Shown here one piece after another: positions 5,419 to 12,365 of a stretch of 12,365 bases of DNA. The DNA lies in contig JAPLSR010000317.1 in NCBI GenBank assembly GCA_026398545.1, forward strand, positions 1-12,365, in the 5' to 3' direction. This stretch comes from Candidatus Sumerlaeota bacterium. GTDB taxonomy: Bacteria > Sumerlaeota > Sumerlaeia > MWCT01. Position 1 is the first letter of the stretch. Each line of letters begins with the position of its first letter. The translations under genes were made by a program, and so were the position numbers. The notes below the pieces were generated by a model that worked only from the letters and a program-made list of their open reading frames with translations, searched no databases and had not been told where the DNA came from.

Positions 5419-6684
5419 ATGAGGAAACAATGCGTCCTCGCCTTGCTTCTGGGAATGGCTCTCATCTGCTGCCCCTTAAGCTGCAAAAGAAAGCCCACCC
5501 TCAGAAAACCGGAAGGCGTTGATGTCAAAAAAAATGCCTCCCTGCGTGAGCAGGTTGAAAATCTGCGCGGTCTCTCCGGGCGGATTGAGGTCCCCACCCT
5601 GAAAGCCACAACAGACACCATCAGCGCCGAACTCTCCATCACGGGGGAACTGACGCCCATTAAATCCATCATCGTAAAACCGCTTATGGAAGGCACCATC
5701 TCCTTCGTGCGCCCCATCAAGGTGGGAGACATGGTGAATGAGGGCGAACTGCTCGCTAAAATAGACGACCGGGATATAGAAGATGAAATCGAACAGCAGA
5801 AGCGCCAGATAGCCATCAGCAAGGAAACGCTCCAGCTTGATGACAGTGAACTCACCCGGAAACAGAAAGACCTTGCGTTTGACCGCACACTTGTTTCTGA
5901 GGGATTCATGAATGAAAATGAACTGCAAAAAACTGAGCAGGACCTCCGCCGTGCAGAAATCGAACTCCGCCAGAGCCGCCTCCGCCTGGAACAGGAGGAA
6001 AATAAACTCCAGAAATCCCTGCGCAAGCGGGAAAAGGTGCCCATCAAGGCGCCCATCAGCGGCATGGTCGTCCTCGCAAGCCATCTCACCAACAGGACCG
6101 GCGCCTCCGACCTCCTCAATGAGGAAATTATGGCGCTGGATGGAACTATGGTGGGAATGGGAACCGAGCTATTCGGCATTGTCAGCCAGGATGGATTCAT
6201 TGCCCTCTGCCAGGTCAATAGCAAAGACAAGGCGCATATCAAGGTGGGGCAGAAGGCGTCCATCACCGTCATCTCACACAAGGCGGTTGTCGTCCCGGGT
6301 GAGGTGGTCAAGATAGCCCAGCTCCAGGAACAAAAATCCCACGCATACAAGGTCTGGCTTAAAATAGAAAAATTGGACAAATCATTCACCAGCGGGCTCT
6401 TCGTCCGAGCCAATATAGAGCTGGAGCGGAGCGAGGGTAATGTCGTTATCCCCAAGGAATACGTGAAGGAACGGGACAACAATCAGTTTGTCCAGGTGGT
6501 GAAAAATGATGTCATAACCGACGTGATTGTCACAACGGGCATCACCAGTGGGGAAAATATTGAGGTCAAAACCGGGCTTGCGCCGGGAGACCTTATTGTC
6601 GCCTCTGATAAGGTCCTCAATCGCGACCAAGCGATAAAACCGGTTGAATTGAAGAAGGAAAAGGTTGAGGAAGTTACTCCATAA
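5419..6684 (+). CDS. Periplasmic adaptor subunit (HlyD/AcrA-type membrane fusion protein)
   Basis: Links an inner-membrane pump to the TolC channel across the periplasm. I start at ATG 5419 with GGGAG 8 nt upstream (421 residues); ATG 5404 is in frame but lacks a ribosome site. The N-terminal hydrophobic stretch ends in LSC, so lipid attachment at Cys22 is possible though the box is not perfect. The first lipoyl half lies at about 82-118 (VKPLMEGTISFVRPIKVGDMV). A charged, heptad-like helical hairpin spans about 120-202. The second lipoyl half, from IKAPISGMVVLA, carries an extra loop of roughly 18 residues (about 222-248). A beta-barrel (about 260-340) and a membrane-proximal domain (about 342-400, VIPKEYVKERD to GLAPGDLIV) follow. 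It is the only adaptor in the window, although both an ABC-2 exporter and an RND pump follow in the operon. The pump it serves cannot be told from the sequence. Confidence 0.93.
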   Translation: MRKQCVLALLLGMALICCPLSCKRKPTLRKPEGVDVKKNASLREQVENLRGLSGRIEVPTLKATTDTISAELSITGELTPIKSIIVKPLMEGTISFVRPIKVGDMVNEGELLAKIDDRDIEDEIEQQKRQIAISKETLQLDDSELTRKQKDLAFDRTLVSEGFMNENELQKTEQDLRRAEIELRQSRLRLEQEENKLQKSLRKREKVPIKAPISGMVVLASHLTNRTGASDLLNEEIMALDGTMVGMGTELFGIVSQDGFIALCQVNSKDKAHIKVGQKASITVISHKAVVVPGEVVKIAQLQEQKSHAYKVWLKIEKLDKSFTSGLFVRANIELERSEGNVVIPKEYVKERDNNQFVQVVKNDVITDVIVTTGITSGENIEVKTGLAPGDLIVASDKVLNRDQAIKPVELKKEKVEEVTP

Positions 6685-6703
6685 TCAAATCCCGTTTTCG
6701 GCG

Positions 6704-6758
6704 TTCTCGCTCCGTCGCTGAAGCTATGGCGCGTAAGCGACTGCGCCTTCTGCGAGAA
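6704..6758. repeat. Intergenic two-tier inverted repeat
   Basis: Between adaptor and ABC ATPase, TTCTCGC (6704-6710) pairs with GCGAGAA (6752-6758), and inside it GTCGCT (6714-6719) pairs with AGCGAC (6736-6741). No T-tract follows directly, so it is not a standard intrinsic terminator. It may be a REP-like element or an mRNA-stability structure that changes expression between the first two genes and the rest of the operon. The remaining gap to 6820 shows only a weak GA-rich ribosome site. Confidence 0.45.
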
Positions 6759-6820
6759 ACTATCTGATATGCCGGGTTAAAAGCCCCTGATTTTTTAAAA
6801 GTGAAGAGCATAACTGAAAG

Positions 6821-7726
6821 ATGCATCTCTCAATCCAGAACCTCAGTAAGGTTTATCAGGACGGCAAGACTGCCCTGGATTGCTTTAACTGGGAGCTGGA
6901 AAGGGGCATCTACGGCTTGCTCGGACCCAATGGCGCAGGAAAATCAACCCTCCTTGAAATCCTCTCACTCGGTCTGATGCCCACATCCGGCAGGGTCCTC
7001 TGGGACGGCTGGGATATCCAGAAAAAACCAAACGCCTTTCGCCGCATCCTCGGCTACCTGCCCCAGAACTACGGCTTCTATCCCGAACTGAAAACATGGC
7101 AGATTCTGGATTACATGGGACGTCTGCACGGTCTTCACGGTCGCCGGCTGAAAAGGCGCATCGGCGAGGTGCTGGAGGTTATGGGACTGGGCAATGATGT
7201 AAAACGAAAAGTCGGGACTTTCTCCGGCGGGATGCGCCAGCGCCTTGTCATTGCCCAGAGCCTGCTCCACTCACCCCAAATCCTCGTGATTGACGAACCC
7301 ACAACCGGTCTTGACCCGGGTGAGCGCGTCACCTTCCGCAACATGCTCTTTGACCTCGGACGCTCCTGCGTGGTGCTACTCTCCACCCATATCGTCAAGG
7401 ATGTGGAATTTTCCTGCCATCAGATGTCACTCCTTTATGATGGCGTCCAGCGCTTCACGGGTGAACCCGTCGAGTTCATGAAACGTGTGGAGGGTCGGGT
7501 ATTCGAGACTCTTATCCCATTCGAGGAATTCGCAAAATTTTCAAAGGAGCAATGCGTCATCGCAATTCAGGAACGGGGAAAAGAGGTCACCGTCCGATTC
7601 ATCGCCTCAAATGACGCGCGCGAAATCCCCGGGGCGCAGCCGGTGCGCGTCAATGTCGAAGATGCTTACGTGGACTTCATACGCCAGTGCGGGGAGGAGG
7701 AGCTCCTTGATGAAGAAGTCGTCTGA
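6821..7726 (+). CDS. ABC transporter ATP-binding protein (ABC-2 exporter)
   Basis: The cytoplasmic ATPase that powers the ABC-2 permease(s), 301 residues. Motifs: Walker A GPNGAGKST (35-43), Q-loop Gln82 in YLPQNYGF, signature FSGGMRQ (134-140; Phe replaces the usual Leu), Walker B ILVIDEP (154-160) with catalytic Glu159, D-loop GLDP and H-loop His190 in LLSTH. All residues needed for ATP hydrolysis are present. The C-terminal part from about 215 (MKRVEGRVFETLIPFEEF) is the regulatory extension common in ABC-2 exporter ATPases. The start ATG has only weak AG-rich sequence upstream, so translation may be modest. The 3' end overlaps the permease gene by 17 nt, which points to translational coupling and a dedicated pair. 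Substrate unknown. Confidence 0.95.
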   Translation: MHLSIQNLSKVYQDGKTALDCFNWELERGIYGLLGPNGAGKSTLLEILSLGLMPTSGRVLWDGWDIQKKPNAFRRILGYLPQNYGFYPELKTWQILDYMGRLHGLHGRRLKRRIGEVLEVMGLGNDVKRKVGTFSGGMRQRLVIAQSLLHSPQILVIDEPTTGLDPGERVTFRNMLFDLGRSCVVLLSTHIVKDVEFSCHQMSLLYDGVQRFTGEPVEFMKRVEGRVFETLIPFEEFAKFSKEQCVIAIQERGKEVTVRFIASNDAREIPGAQPVRVNVEDAYVDFIRQCGEEELLDEEVV

Positions 7727-8501
7727 AAAAGTTGTCATGTCGAGCATCATCCCGCGCGGGCTGGCGAAAAAAGTGCGCCGTCTCATGGAAAGACGTCTGT
7801 CCCCGAAGGTAATAGACTGGCTTGCCCAGTTCTGGATACAGACGCGGATTCTTTTTTCACGCACCCTTTTCCTGATGGTCGCCGCCATGTTCGCCATCTT
7901 CACATGGGCAACCATCGAGAAAGAGATTTATAAAGAAAGCGATGCCTTCAAATTTCTCATCCTCCAGTCAATCGCCCTTGCCATCCTCCTACACATGAAT
8001 CTGTGGGAGACGGAGCGTGAGGGGAGGACTTTTGAACTGCTCATCATGCGCATCCCCGGTGTGAACCGGCTTATATGGTTCAAGATGCGAGTGAGCCTGC
8101 TATGGAATTTTCTCCTGCTACTCCCTTTTTCCTTAGGTTTCATGTGGTTCCTCACCATCCCCTTGTGGAGAGAACTCCTCTATCTTCTCTTCCTGATGAC
8201 AGTGGCAGTCTTTGTAGCCCTCTTCACCTGTGTGGTTTCATCCTTTGTGAAACGCGGTCTGCCCACGGCTATAATCGTCGCAATCATCCTGCTGATGATA
8301 TCCTCGTTCACGCACCTGCCAGCGGGGGAATATTTCCAAATTTTTATCTTTCCAATGAATGAGTCGCTCCTTGAGAACTGGACGCATAAACGCCTGACCA
8401 TAATGCTCATTGTCAACCGGCTGTTCCTTGTGTGTGTTGCGGCGCATCTTTACTGGTGGCTCTATCGCAGGCTCCAGAAAACGGAGAAATGGATTGCGTG
8501 A
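7710..8501 (+). CDS. ABC-2 type transporter permease
   Basis: The membrane-spanning partner of the preceding ATPase, 263 residues. It starts at ATG 7710 inside the ATPase gene, with AGGAGG at 7695-7700, 9 nt upstream; the frame is open further upstream but only as a shadow of the ATPase gene. Six hydrophobic segments lie at about 52-70, 80-99, 129-150, 155-180, 184-202 and 228-250. The cytoplasmic EREGRTFELLIMRIPGVNRL stretch between segments 2 and 3 is the typical ABC-2 coupling loop. ABC-2 exporters need two transmembrane subunits, so it either forms a homodimer or pairs with the other permease encoded from 12021. The class call is firm from topology, loop and context; substrate is not predictable. 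Confidence 0.88.
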   Translation: MKKSSEKVVMSSIIPRGLAKKVRRLMERRLSPKVIDWLAQFWIQTRILFSRTLFLMVAAMFAIFTWATIEKEIYKESDAFKFLILQSIALAILLHMNLWETEREGRTFELLIMRIPGVNRLIWFKMRVSLLWNFLLLLPFSLGFMWFLTIPLWRELLYLLFLMTVAVFVALFTCVVSSFVKRGLPTAIIVAIILLMISSFTHLPAGEYFQIFIFPMNESLLENWTHKRLTIMLIVNRLFLVCVAAHLYWWLYRRLQKTEKWIA

Positions 8502-8524
8502 AACTATTTTTCAAGGAGTGCATC

Positions 8525-8569
8525 CGCCTCAGGTGGACATAAAGCACCTGAATCCGGTGCCCAGAGGCG
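8525..8569 (+). promoter_or_regulatory. Structured leader before the RND gene with two exclusive hairpins
   Basis: In the 102-nt gap before the RND gene, CGCCTC (8525-8530) pairs with GAGGCG (8564-8569). Inside, CAGGTG (8530-8535) pairs with CACCTG (8545-8550). Alternatively GCACC (8544-8548) pairs with GGTGC (8556-8560). The two inner helices share bases and cannot form together, which is the geometry of an attenuator or translational switch. An AT-rich stretch follows and AGGGG (8592-8596) serves as the RND ribosome site. No peptide, riboswitch class or terminator is recognisable, so function is speculative. Confidence 0.35.
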
Positions 8570-8603
8570 CATTTTATATTTCATCTCAAACAGGGGTATG
8601 TGA

Positions 8604-11600
8604 ATGAACTTCAAAAGCTTTGTGGATAATCCAATCAAGGTCATCATGCTGTTTCTGGCGCTGGCGCTTATGGGCTATCTTTCCCTGCGCAGGCTACCTC
8701 TGAACCTGTTCCCAAACATCCAGACACCCCGCATCACCATCGTGGCAACCACAAAGGGCATGACGCCGGAGGAAACGGAACGGCGCCTCACCATTGACTT
8801 CGAAAGACAACTCACCTCCATCAAGGGTGTGGCAAACATCACAAGCTACTCCCGCGAAGGGAGCATCGTCATCCATGTGGACTTTCACTGGGACCAGGAC
8901 ATGGAATTCGCCTATCTCGATGTTAAGAAGAATGTCGGAACGCTCGAAACTAATGAAAATGTCAAGAGTGTGGAGGTCTATCGCTTTGACCCCAATGCGG
9001 CGCCGCTTATAACACTTGCCTTCACCCCCGTGCCCAACCCGAATGCGGGAACGCCAACCTCCATTGACTCCATCACCACATCCGTGGACAGGGTCCAGCT
9101 TACAAACCTTGTTGAAAACACCTTAAAGCCGCGACTCGAGACCATCAAGGGGGTGGCTTATGTGAAGGCGGGCGGCATCAGCCGCCGCGAGGTCGCCATC
9201 CTCGTCAACGGGGACATCATAACCCAATATAATCTCACAACGGATAATATTATTCAGGCGATTCGCTCACAGAATGTCAGTGTCCCCGGCGGCGTCATCA
9301 TCGAGGGCAACGAGCAGGTGACCCTGAAGTTTGTCAGTCGCTTCCGCGATGTGAATGATATCCGCCACTGTGTCGTCACCATCATCGAAGACCATCCCAT
9401 CCATCTTGAGGATATCGGGGAGCTGAAAATCAGCCCGTCCCGCGATGAAGTCATCATACGCCAGGACGGCATTGAGACTGTCACGCTGGACATCTTCCGC
9501 GAACCCGATGCTAACACCATCCAGACAGCCCAGCGGGTGCGAGAGATTGTGGAACGCCTGAACAGCCAGAACGATTATGGTTTAAAAATCGCCATGGACC
9601 GCTCTGTCGAGGTGAAAACCGCCATCGGCGAGGTTGTGGGGAACGTCATCGCCGGCATGGCGCTGGCAATAATCATCCTGTGGCTCTTTCTGCGCAATGT
9701 CCTGGCAACCATCGTCACAGGCATCTCCATCCCCATCTCCATCATCGCCACATTCAGCCTCATGTATTTCCAGGGCTTGTCCCTCAACATCATGACGCTT
9801 GGCGGACTTGCCCTCGGCGCGGGCATGCTTGTGGATAACAGCATCGTGGTTATCGAGAATATCTTCCGGCACCGGAAGACAAATCCCGCCTCCGCCGAAG
9901 CCGCCGTCATCGGGACGCGCGAGGTGGCAATGGCAATCACAGCCTCCACGCTGACCACAGTTGTTGTCTTTGTCCCCCTTGTGTATGTCCACGGCATTGC
10001 GGGGATTTTATTCAAAGACCAGGCGCTCACGGTGGTATATTCCCTGATGATTTCACTCCTTGTGGCGCTTGTTCTGCTTCCGATGCTCGCCGCGCGCATC
10101 GCCCCCTGTCCCGCCTCCACAAAGGAGGGTCTGATGGACAGGCTTTACGGTCGGTTCCTTGCAGACTCACTTAAAAGGCGCTGGCTCCTTCTTATCCTGT
10201 TCCTCCTCATGATGGCATTCACATGGCTGAAGGCGAGGGACATCCCGAGCCGTTTCTTCCCCGAGGCGGTCGGGGGGCAGATTTCTCTCCTGACGGAGAT
10301 GCCATCGGGCACATCGCTGGAACAGACTGAGCGCGTGACTCGCCGCCTTGAGGAGCCACTCCTTAAACTCCGCTATCGCGATAAAATCCTCGCCCCGCTG
10401 CTTCAGGCTTATGAGGTCTGGAAGATATCCGGCGACCTGAAGCGTTTCTTAATAATGTCATCCTCAGCGCTCCGGGACATCGAAAAAAATCACCCCGGAC
10501 ACCCCCTCCTGCCTGAATTGAAAAAAAATCTCTTCCCCCGCGAGTGGGATGGCATCATGGAAAAATTCCTCCAGTCTGATGAGGCGGAAAAAGCCCGCCT
10601 CCATTTTACGAAACGCATCTCAACAATACTTGAACCGCAGATTGTCATCCAATCCATCACAACTACGGTGGGCATGGAGTCTGAGAGCCTTCTGGCGGCT
10701 GGGGAGCGGATTCAGGGTCCGAACACGGCGCGCATGGAGATTGTCATAAATCCCACTCTCCTGCGCGAACTCTCCGCCGATGATGTCATCCGGCTCTTGC
10801 GCTCCGAGGCGGCAAAAATCCCCAATCTGAAATATAACTTTGAATCACGCAATGAGTTTATTCAGCAGATTGTGGGACGCGACCGGGGGGATGTGGTGAT
10901 AGAGGTTCATGCGGAAAAATTAAAAGACCTGCGCGATTCCGCCGGCGCCGTTGCCAATACCCTGAATGGTATTCCCGGAATTGCCAATATCCGGACAAAT
11001 CTCATCCTCGGCGAGGAGGAATATCTCCTCACCCCTGACCATGACGCCCTCCTCCGCGGACAGTATAAGGTCTCCGACCTCTCCGCCCAGATTCAGGCTT
11101 ATCTGCGCGGGGAACGCTCCGAACAGGTGAAACTTGACCAGGGTGAGATGGGCATCCTTGTCAAAAATCCCCGCTCGGAACGCGAGGGACTTGAGGGGCT
11201 TTTAAATCTGGAAATCATCTCGCCACAGGGCGGACGGGAAAAATTGAAAAACCTCGCTACGCTGAAAAAGGAACGCGGCGTGCGGGAAATCATGCGCGTG
11301 AATCAGGAACGGACACTCATCGCCATGGCAGACCTCGATGGCACAAGCTACCAGGAAGCCGTCAAGCGTGTGAGGGTTGCGCTTGATTCCATGCCCTGGC
11401 GGCAAAGCGGCGCAAGCTGGAATATGAGCGGCGAGGAGGTGCGCCGACGCGAGTCGTTTGATAATCTCTTCTTCGCGCTCATCATCGCCATTGTCCTTGT
11501 TTATATGGTCATCGCCGCCATCCTCGAATCCATCATCCACCCGCTGACCATCATGCTTTCCGTGCCACTGGCGGGCGCCGGCGTCGTGGCATCATTCCTC

Positions 11601-12002
11601 ATGACCGGCATCTCGCTGAACCTGATGGGTTATATCGGCATCGTGATGCTGACAGGCATCGTGGTGAACAATGCCATTGTCCTTCTAGCACGCATCCGGC
11701 AGATAAGGGACGAGGGGGGCGCCGGTGCATCCGTCTTCGATGCTGTGGTGCTGGCGGGGAGGCAGAGGCTCAGACCGATTCTCATGACCTCACTGACCAC
11801 CATCATTGCCCTGGTGCCTCTCGCCATGGGATTCGGTCAGGGCGCCGAGCTCCGCCGTCCCATGGCAATCGCCGTCATCGGGGGGCTCACCTCCTCCACG
11901 CTTCTCACCCTCTGGATTATGCCGGCGCTGTATCTCATTGTTGAGGATGGCATCGCCCTCCTCAAGAGGCTCAGATTTCCGGGCGGTAAAAAATCTCATT
12001 AA
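8604..12002 (+). CDS. RND-family efflux transporter permease, with extra periplasmic segment
   Basis: A proton-driven inner-membrane exporter of the AcrB superfamily, 1132 residues, starting at ATG 8604 with AGGGG 7 nt upstream. It has the usual duplicated layout: N-terminal TM1 (about 11-30), first periplasmic loop (about 35-335), TM2-6 (about 340-500), TM7 (about 525-545), second periplasmic loop (about 550-950) and TM8-12 (about 955-1120). The TM4 motif GMLVDNSIVVIEN has D411 at the AcrB D407 position and Asn412 at the D408 position. The TM10 motif GIVVNNAIV has Asn1022 where AcrB has Lys940. This single-Asp pattern occurs in other RND subfamilies. The protein is about 80 residues longer than AcrB; the excess is a charged helical segment at about 588-680. 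It is encoded between two ABC-2 permeases and probably uses the adaptor and TolC protein of the same operon. Substrate unknown. Confidence 0.95.
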   Translation: MNFKSFVDNPIKVIMLFLALALMGYLSLRRLPLNLFPNIQTPRITIVATTKGMTPEETERRLTIDFERQLTSIKGVANITSYSREGSIVIHVDFHWDQDMEFAYLDVKKNVGTLETNENVKSVEVYRFDPNAAPLITLAFTPVPNPNAGTPTSIDSITTSVDRVQLTNLVENTLKPRLETIKGVAYVKAGGISRREVAILVNGDIITQYNLTTDNIIQAIRSQNVSVPGGVIIEGNEQVTLKFVSRFRDVNDIRHCVVTIIEDHPIHLEDIGELKISPSRDEVIIRQDGIETVTLDIFREPDANTIQTAQRVREIVERLNSQNDYGLKIAMDRSVEVKTAIGEVVGNVIAGMALAIIILWLFLRNVLATIVTGISIPISIIATFSLMYFQGLSLNIMTLGGLALGAGMLVDNSIVVIENIFRHRKTNPASAEAAVIGTREVAMAITASTLTTVVVFVPLVYVHGIAGILFKDQALTVVYSLMISLLVALVLLPMLAARIAPCPASTKEGLMDRLYGRFLADSLKRRWLLLILFLLMMAFTWLKARDIPSRFFPEAVGGQISLLTEMPSGTSLEQTERVTRRLEEPLLKLRYRDKILAPLLQAYEVWKISGDLKRFLIMSSSALRDIEKNHPGHPLLPELKKNLFPREWDGIMEKFLQSDEAEKARLHFTKRISTILEPQIVIQSITTTVGMESESLLAAGERIQGPNTARMEIVINPTLLRELSADDVIRLLRSEAAKIPNLKYNFESRNEFIQQIVGRDRGDVVIEVHAEKLKDLRDSAGAVANTLNGIPGIANIRTNLILGEEEYLLTPDHDALLRGQYKVSDLSAQIQAYLRGERSEQVKLDQGEMGILVKNPRSEREGLEGLLNLEIISPQGGREKLKNLATLKKERGVREIMRVNQERTLIAMADLDGTSYQEAVKRVRVALDSMPWRQSGASWNMSGEEVRRRESFDNLFFALIIAIVLVYMVIAAILESIIHPLTIMLSVPLAGAGVVASFLMTGISLNLMGYIGIVMLTGIVVNNAIVLLARIRQIRDEGGAGASVFDAVVLAGRQRLRPILMTSLTTIIALVPLAMGFGQGAELRRPMAIAVIGGLTSSTLLTLWIMPALYLIVEDGIALLKRLRFPGGKKSH

Positions 12003-12020
12003 GCAAACAGGTCAGCGCCC

Positions 12021-12365
12021 ATGCGCAAACTGCTCTCTATAATTTACTACGAATTCCTGATGCAGGTCAAATCCATGCGCTTCAAGGGATTATGCGTCCT
12101 CGCATTCTTCTTCAACTTCGCCATTTACGAGGGCGGTCTCAACACACAGGAAATCAACCCCACCAACACATTTTTAAGCTTCGATATGGCGATTTTTTAC
12201 TGGCTGGTGGCAATCATGGCGGGGCTTTTCTCCATGGGACGCATCCGCAAGACAGGGATGCATCCAATCCTCATGCCCCGCCCCATTCCCACATATTTTC
12301 TCGCCCTGGGACAGATGGTCGCCGCCTTTTTATCCCTTATGATTCTTGCCTTTCTTTACTTCTTC
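12021..12365 (+). CDS. Second ABC-2-type permease, 3' end outside window
   Basis: The first 115 codons of a membrane protein starting at ATG 12021, 18 nt after the RND stop; AGGT lies about 10 nt upstream. Hydrophobic segments occur at about 23-36, 57-72 and 92-115. Between segments 2 and 3, GRIRKTGMHPILMPRPIP resembles the cytoplasmic coupling loop of ABC-2 permeases (Arg-rich start, Gly, then 'RP' before the next helix), comparable to the loop in the permease at 7710. The N-terminal MRKLLSIIYYEFLMQVKS, with its amphipathic helix, is also typical. It could be the partner half of that permease, using the same ATPase. Class inferred from topology and context because only part is visible. Confidence 0.65.
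   Translation, partial: MRKLLSIIYYEFLMQVKSMRFKGLCVLAFFFNFAIYEGGLNTQEINPTNTFLSFDMAIFYWLVAIMAGLFSMGRIRKTGMHPILMPRPIPTYFLALGQMVAAFLSLMILAFLYFF

Noticed and set aside
5391..6482. Minus-strand open frame of 363 codons
   Set aside because: It is the antisense shadow of the adaptor gene: Ser/Arg-rich, low complexity, with no domain motifs.
7485..7709. Upstream extension of the ABC-2 permease from a GTG
   Set aside because: It lies wholly inside the ATPase gene in another frame; ATG 7710 has an ideal AGGAGG and the mature permease starts there.
1..12365. CRISPR array, tRNA or rRNA genes, transposase or integrase genes
   Set aside because: No regularly spaced direct repeats, no tRNA-like or rRNA sequence that I recognise, and no open frame with transposase or tyrosine recombinase motifs.

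Overview
The window looks like a chromosomal segment of a Gram-negative, double-membraned bacterium with fairly GC-rich third codon positions. The exporter has an outer-membrane TolC-type channel, a periplasmic adaptor and an RND pump, which only make sense with two membranes. Several exported proteins carry lipoprotein-type signals. The GxDLY-type SGNH hydrolase and the mixed gene content would suit the PVC superphylum or a related uncultured lineage, but that placement is inference; no rRNA or tRNA is present to test it.

Left part, minus strand (about 1-3320). Read right to left there is first a membrane-protein gene (2691-3305, DUF2238/YjdF-like) with the anatomy of a single integron gene cassette: a GTTGGATGC core site before the gene and a 64-bp attC-like folded site (2653-2716) overlapping its stop. 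No integron integrase is visible. After about 500 bp of mostly non-coding DNA comes a lipoprotein SGNH/GDSL hydrolase (1011-2165), followed 36 nt downstream by a cytoplasmic receiver-histidine kinase protein (1-974, running off the window). The kinase has no ATG, GTG or TTG in a sensible place and appears to start at ATT or ATA.

Middle (about 3324-3783). The divergent intergenic region holds a candidate promoter for the cassette gene, a roughly 105-bp palindromic dispersed-repeat (MITE-like) element of the 'CACCACAGAGNCACAGAG' type with a perfect 14-bp palindrome nested inside, and the leader of the rightward operon.

Right part, plus strand (3784-12365). Six genes in one direction appear to form one export operon: TolC-family outer-membrane lipoprotein, periplasmic adaptor (HlyD/AcrA type), ABC ATPase, ABC-2 permease, RND permease (1132 aa), and a second ABC-2-type permease that continues past the window. 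The notable feature is that ATP-driven ABC-2 parts and a proton-driven RND pump are interleaved in one transcription unit with a single adaptor and a single outer-membrane channel. The RND protein has an extra segment of about 90 residues in its second periplasmic half. The TolC protein has a strongly shortened second repeat with a perfect hairpin at the junction. Both make this exporter structurally non-standard.
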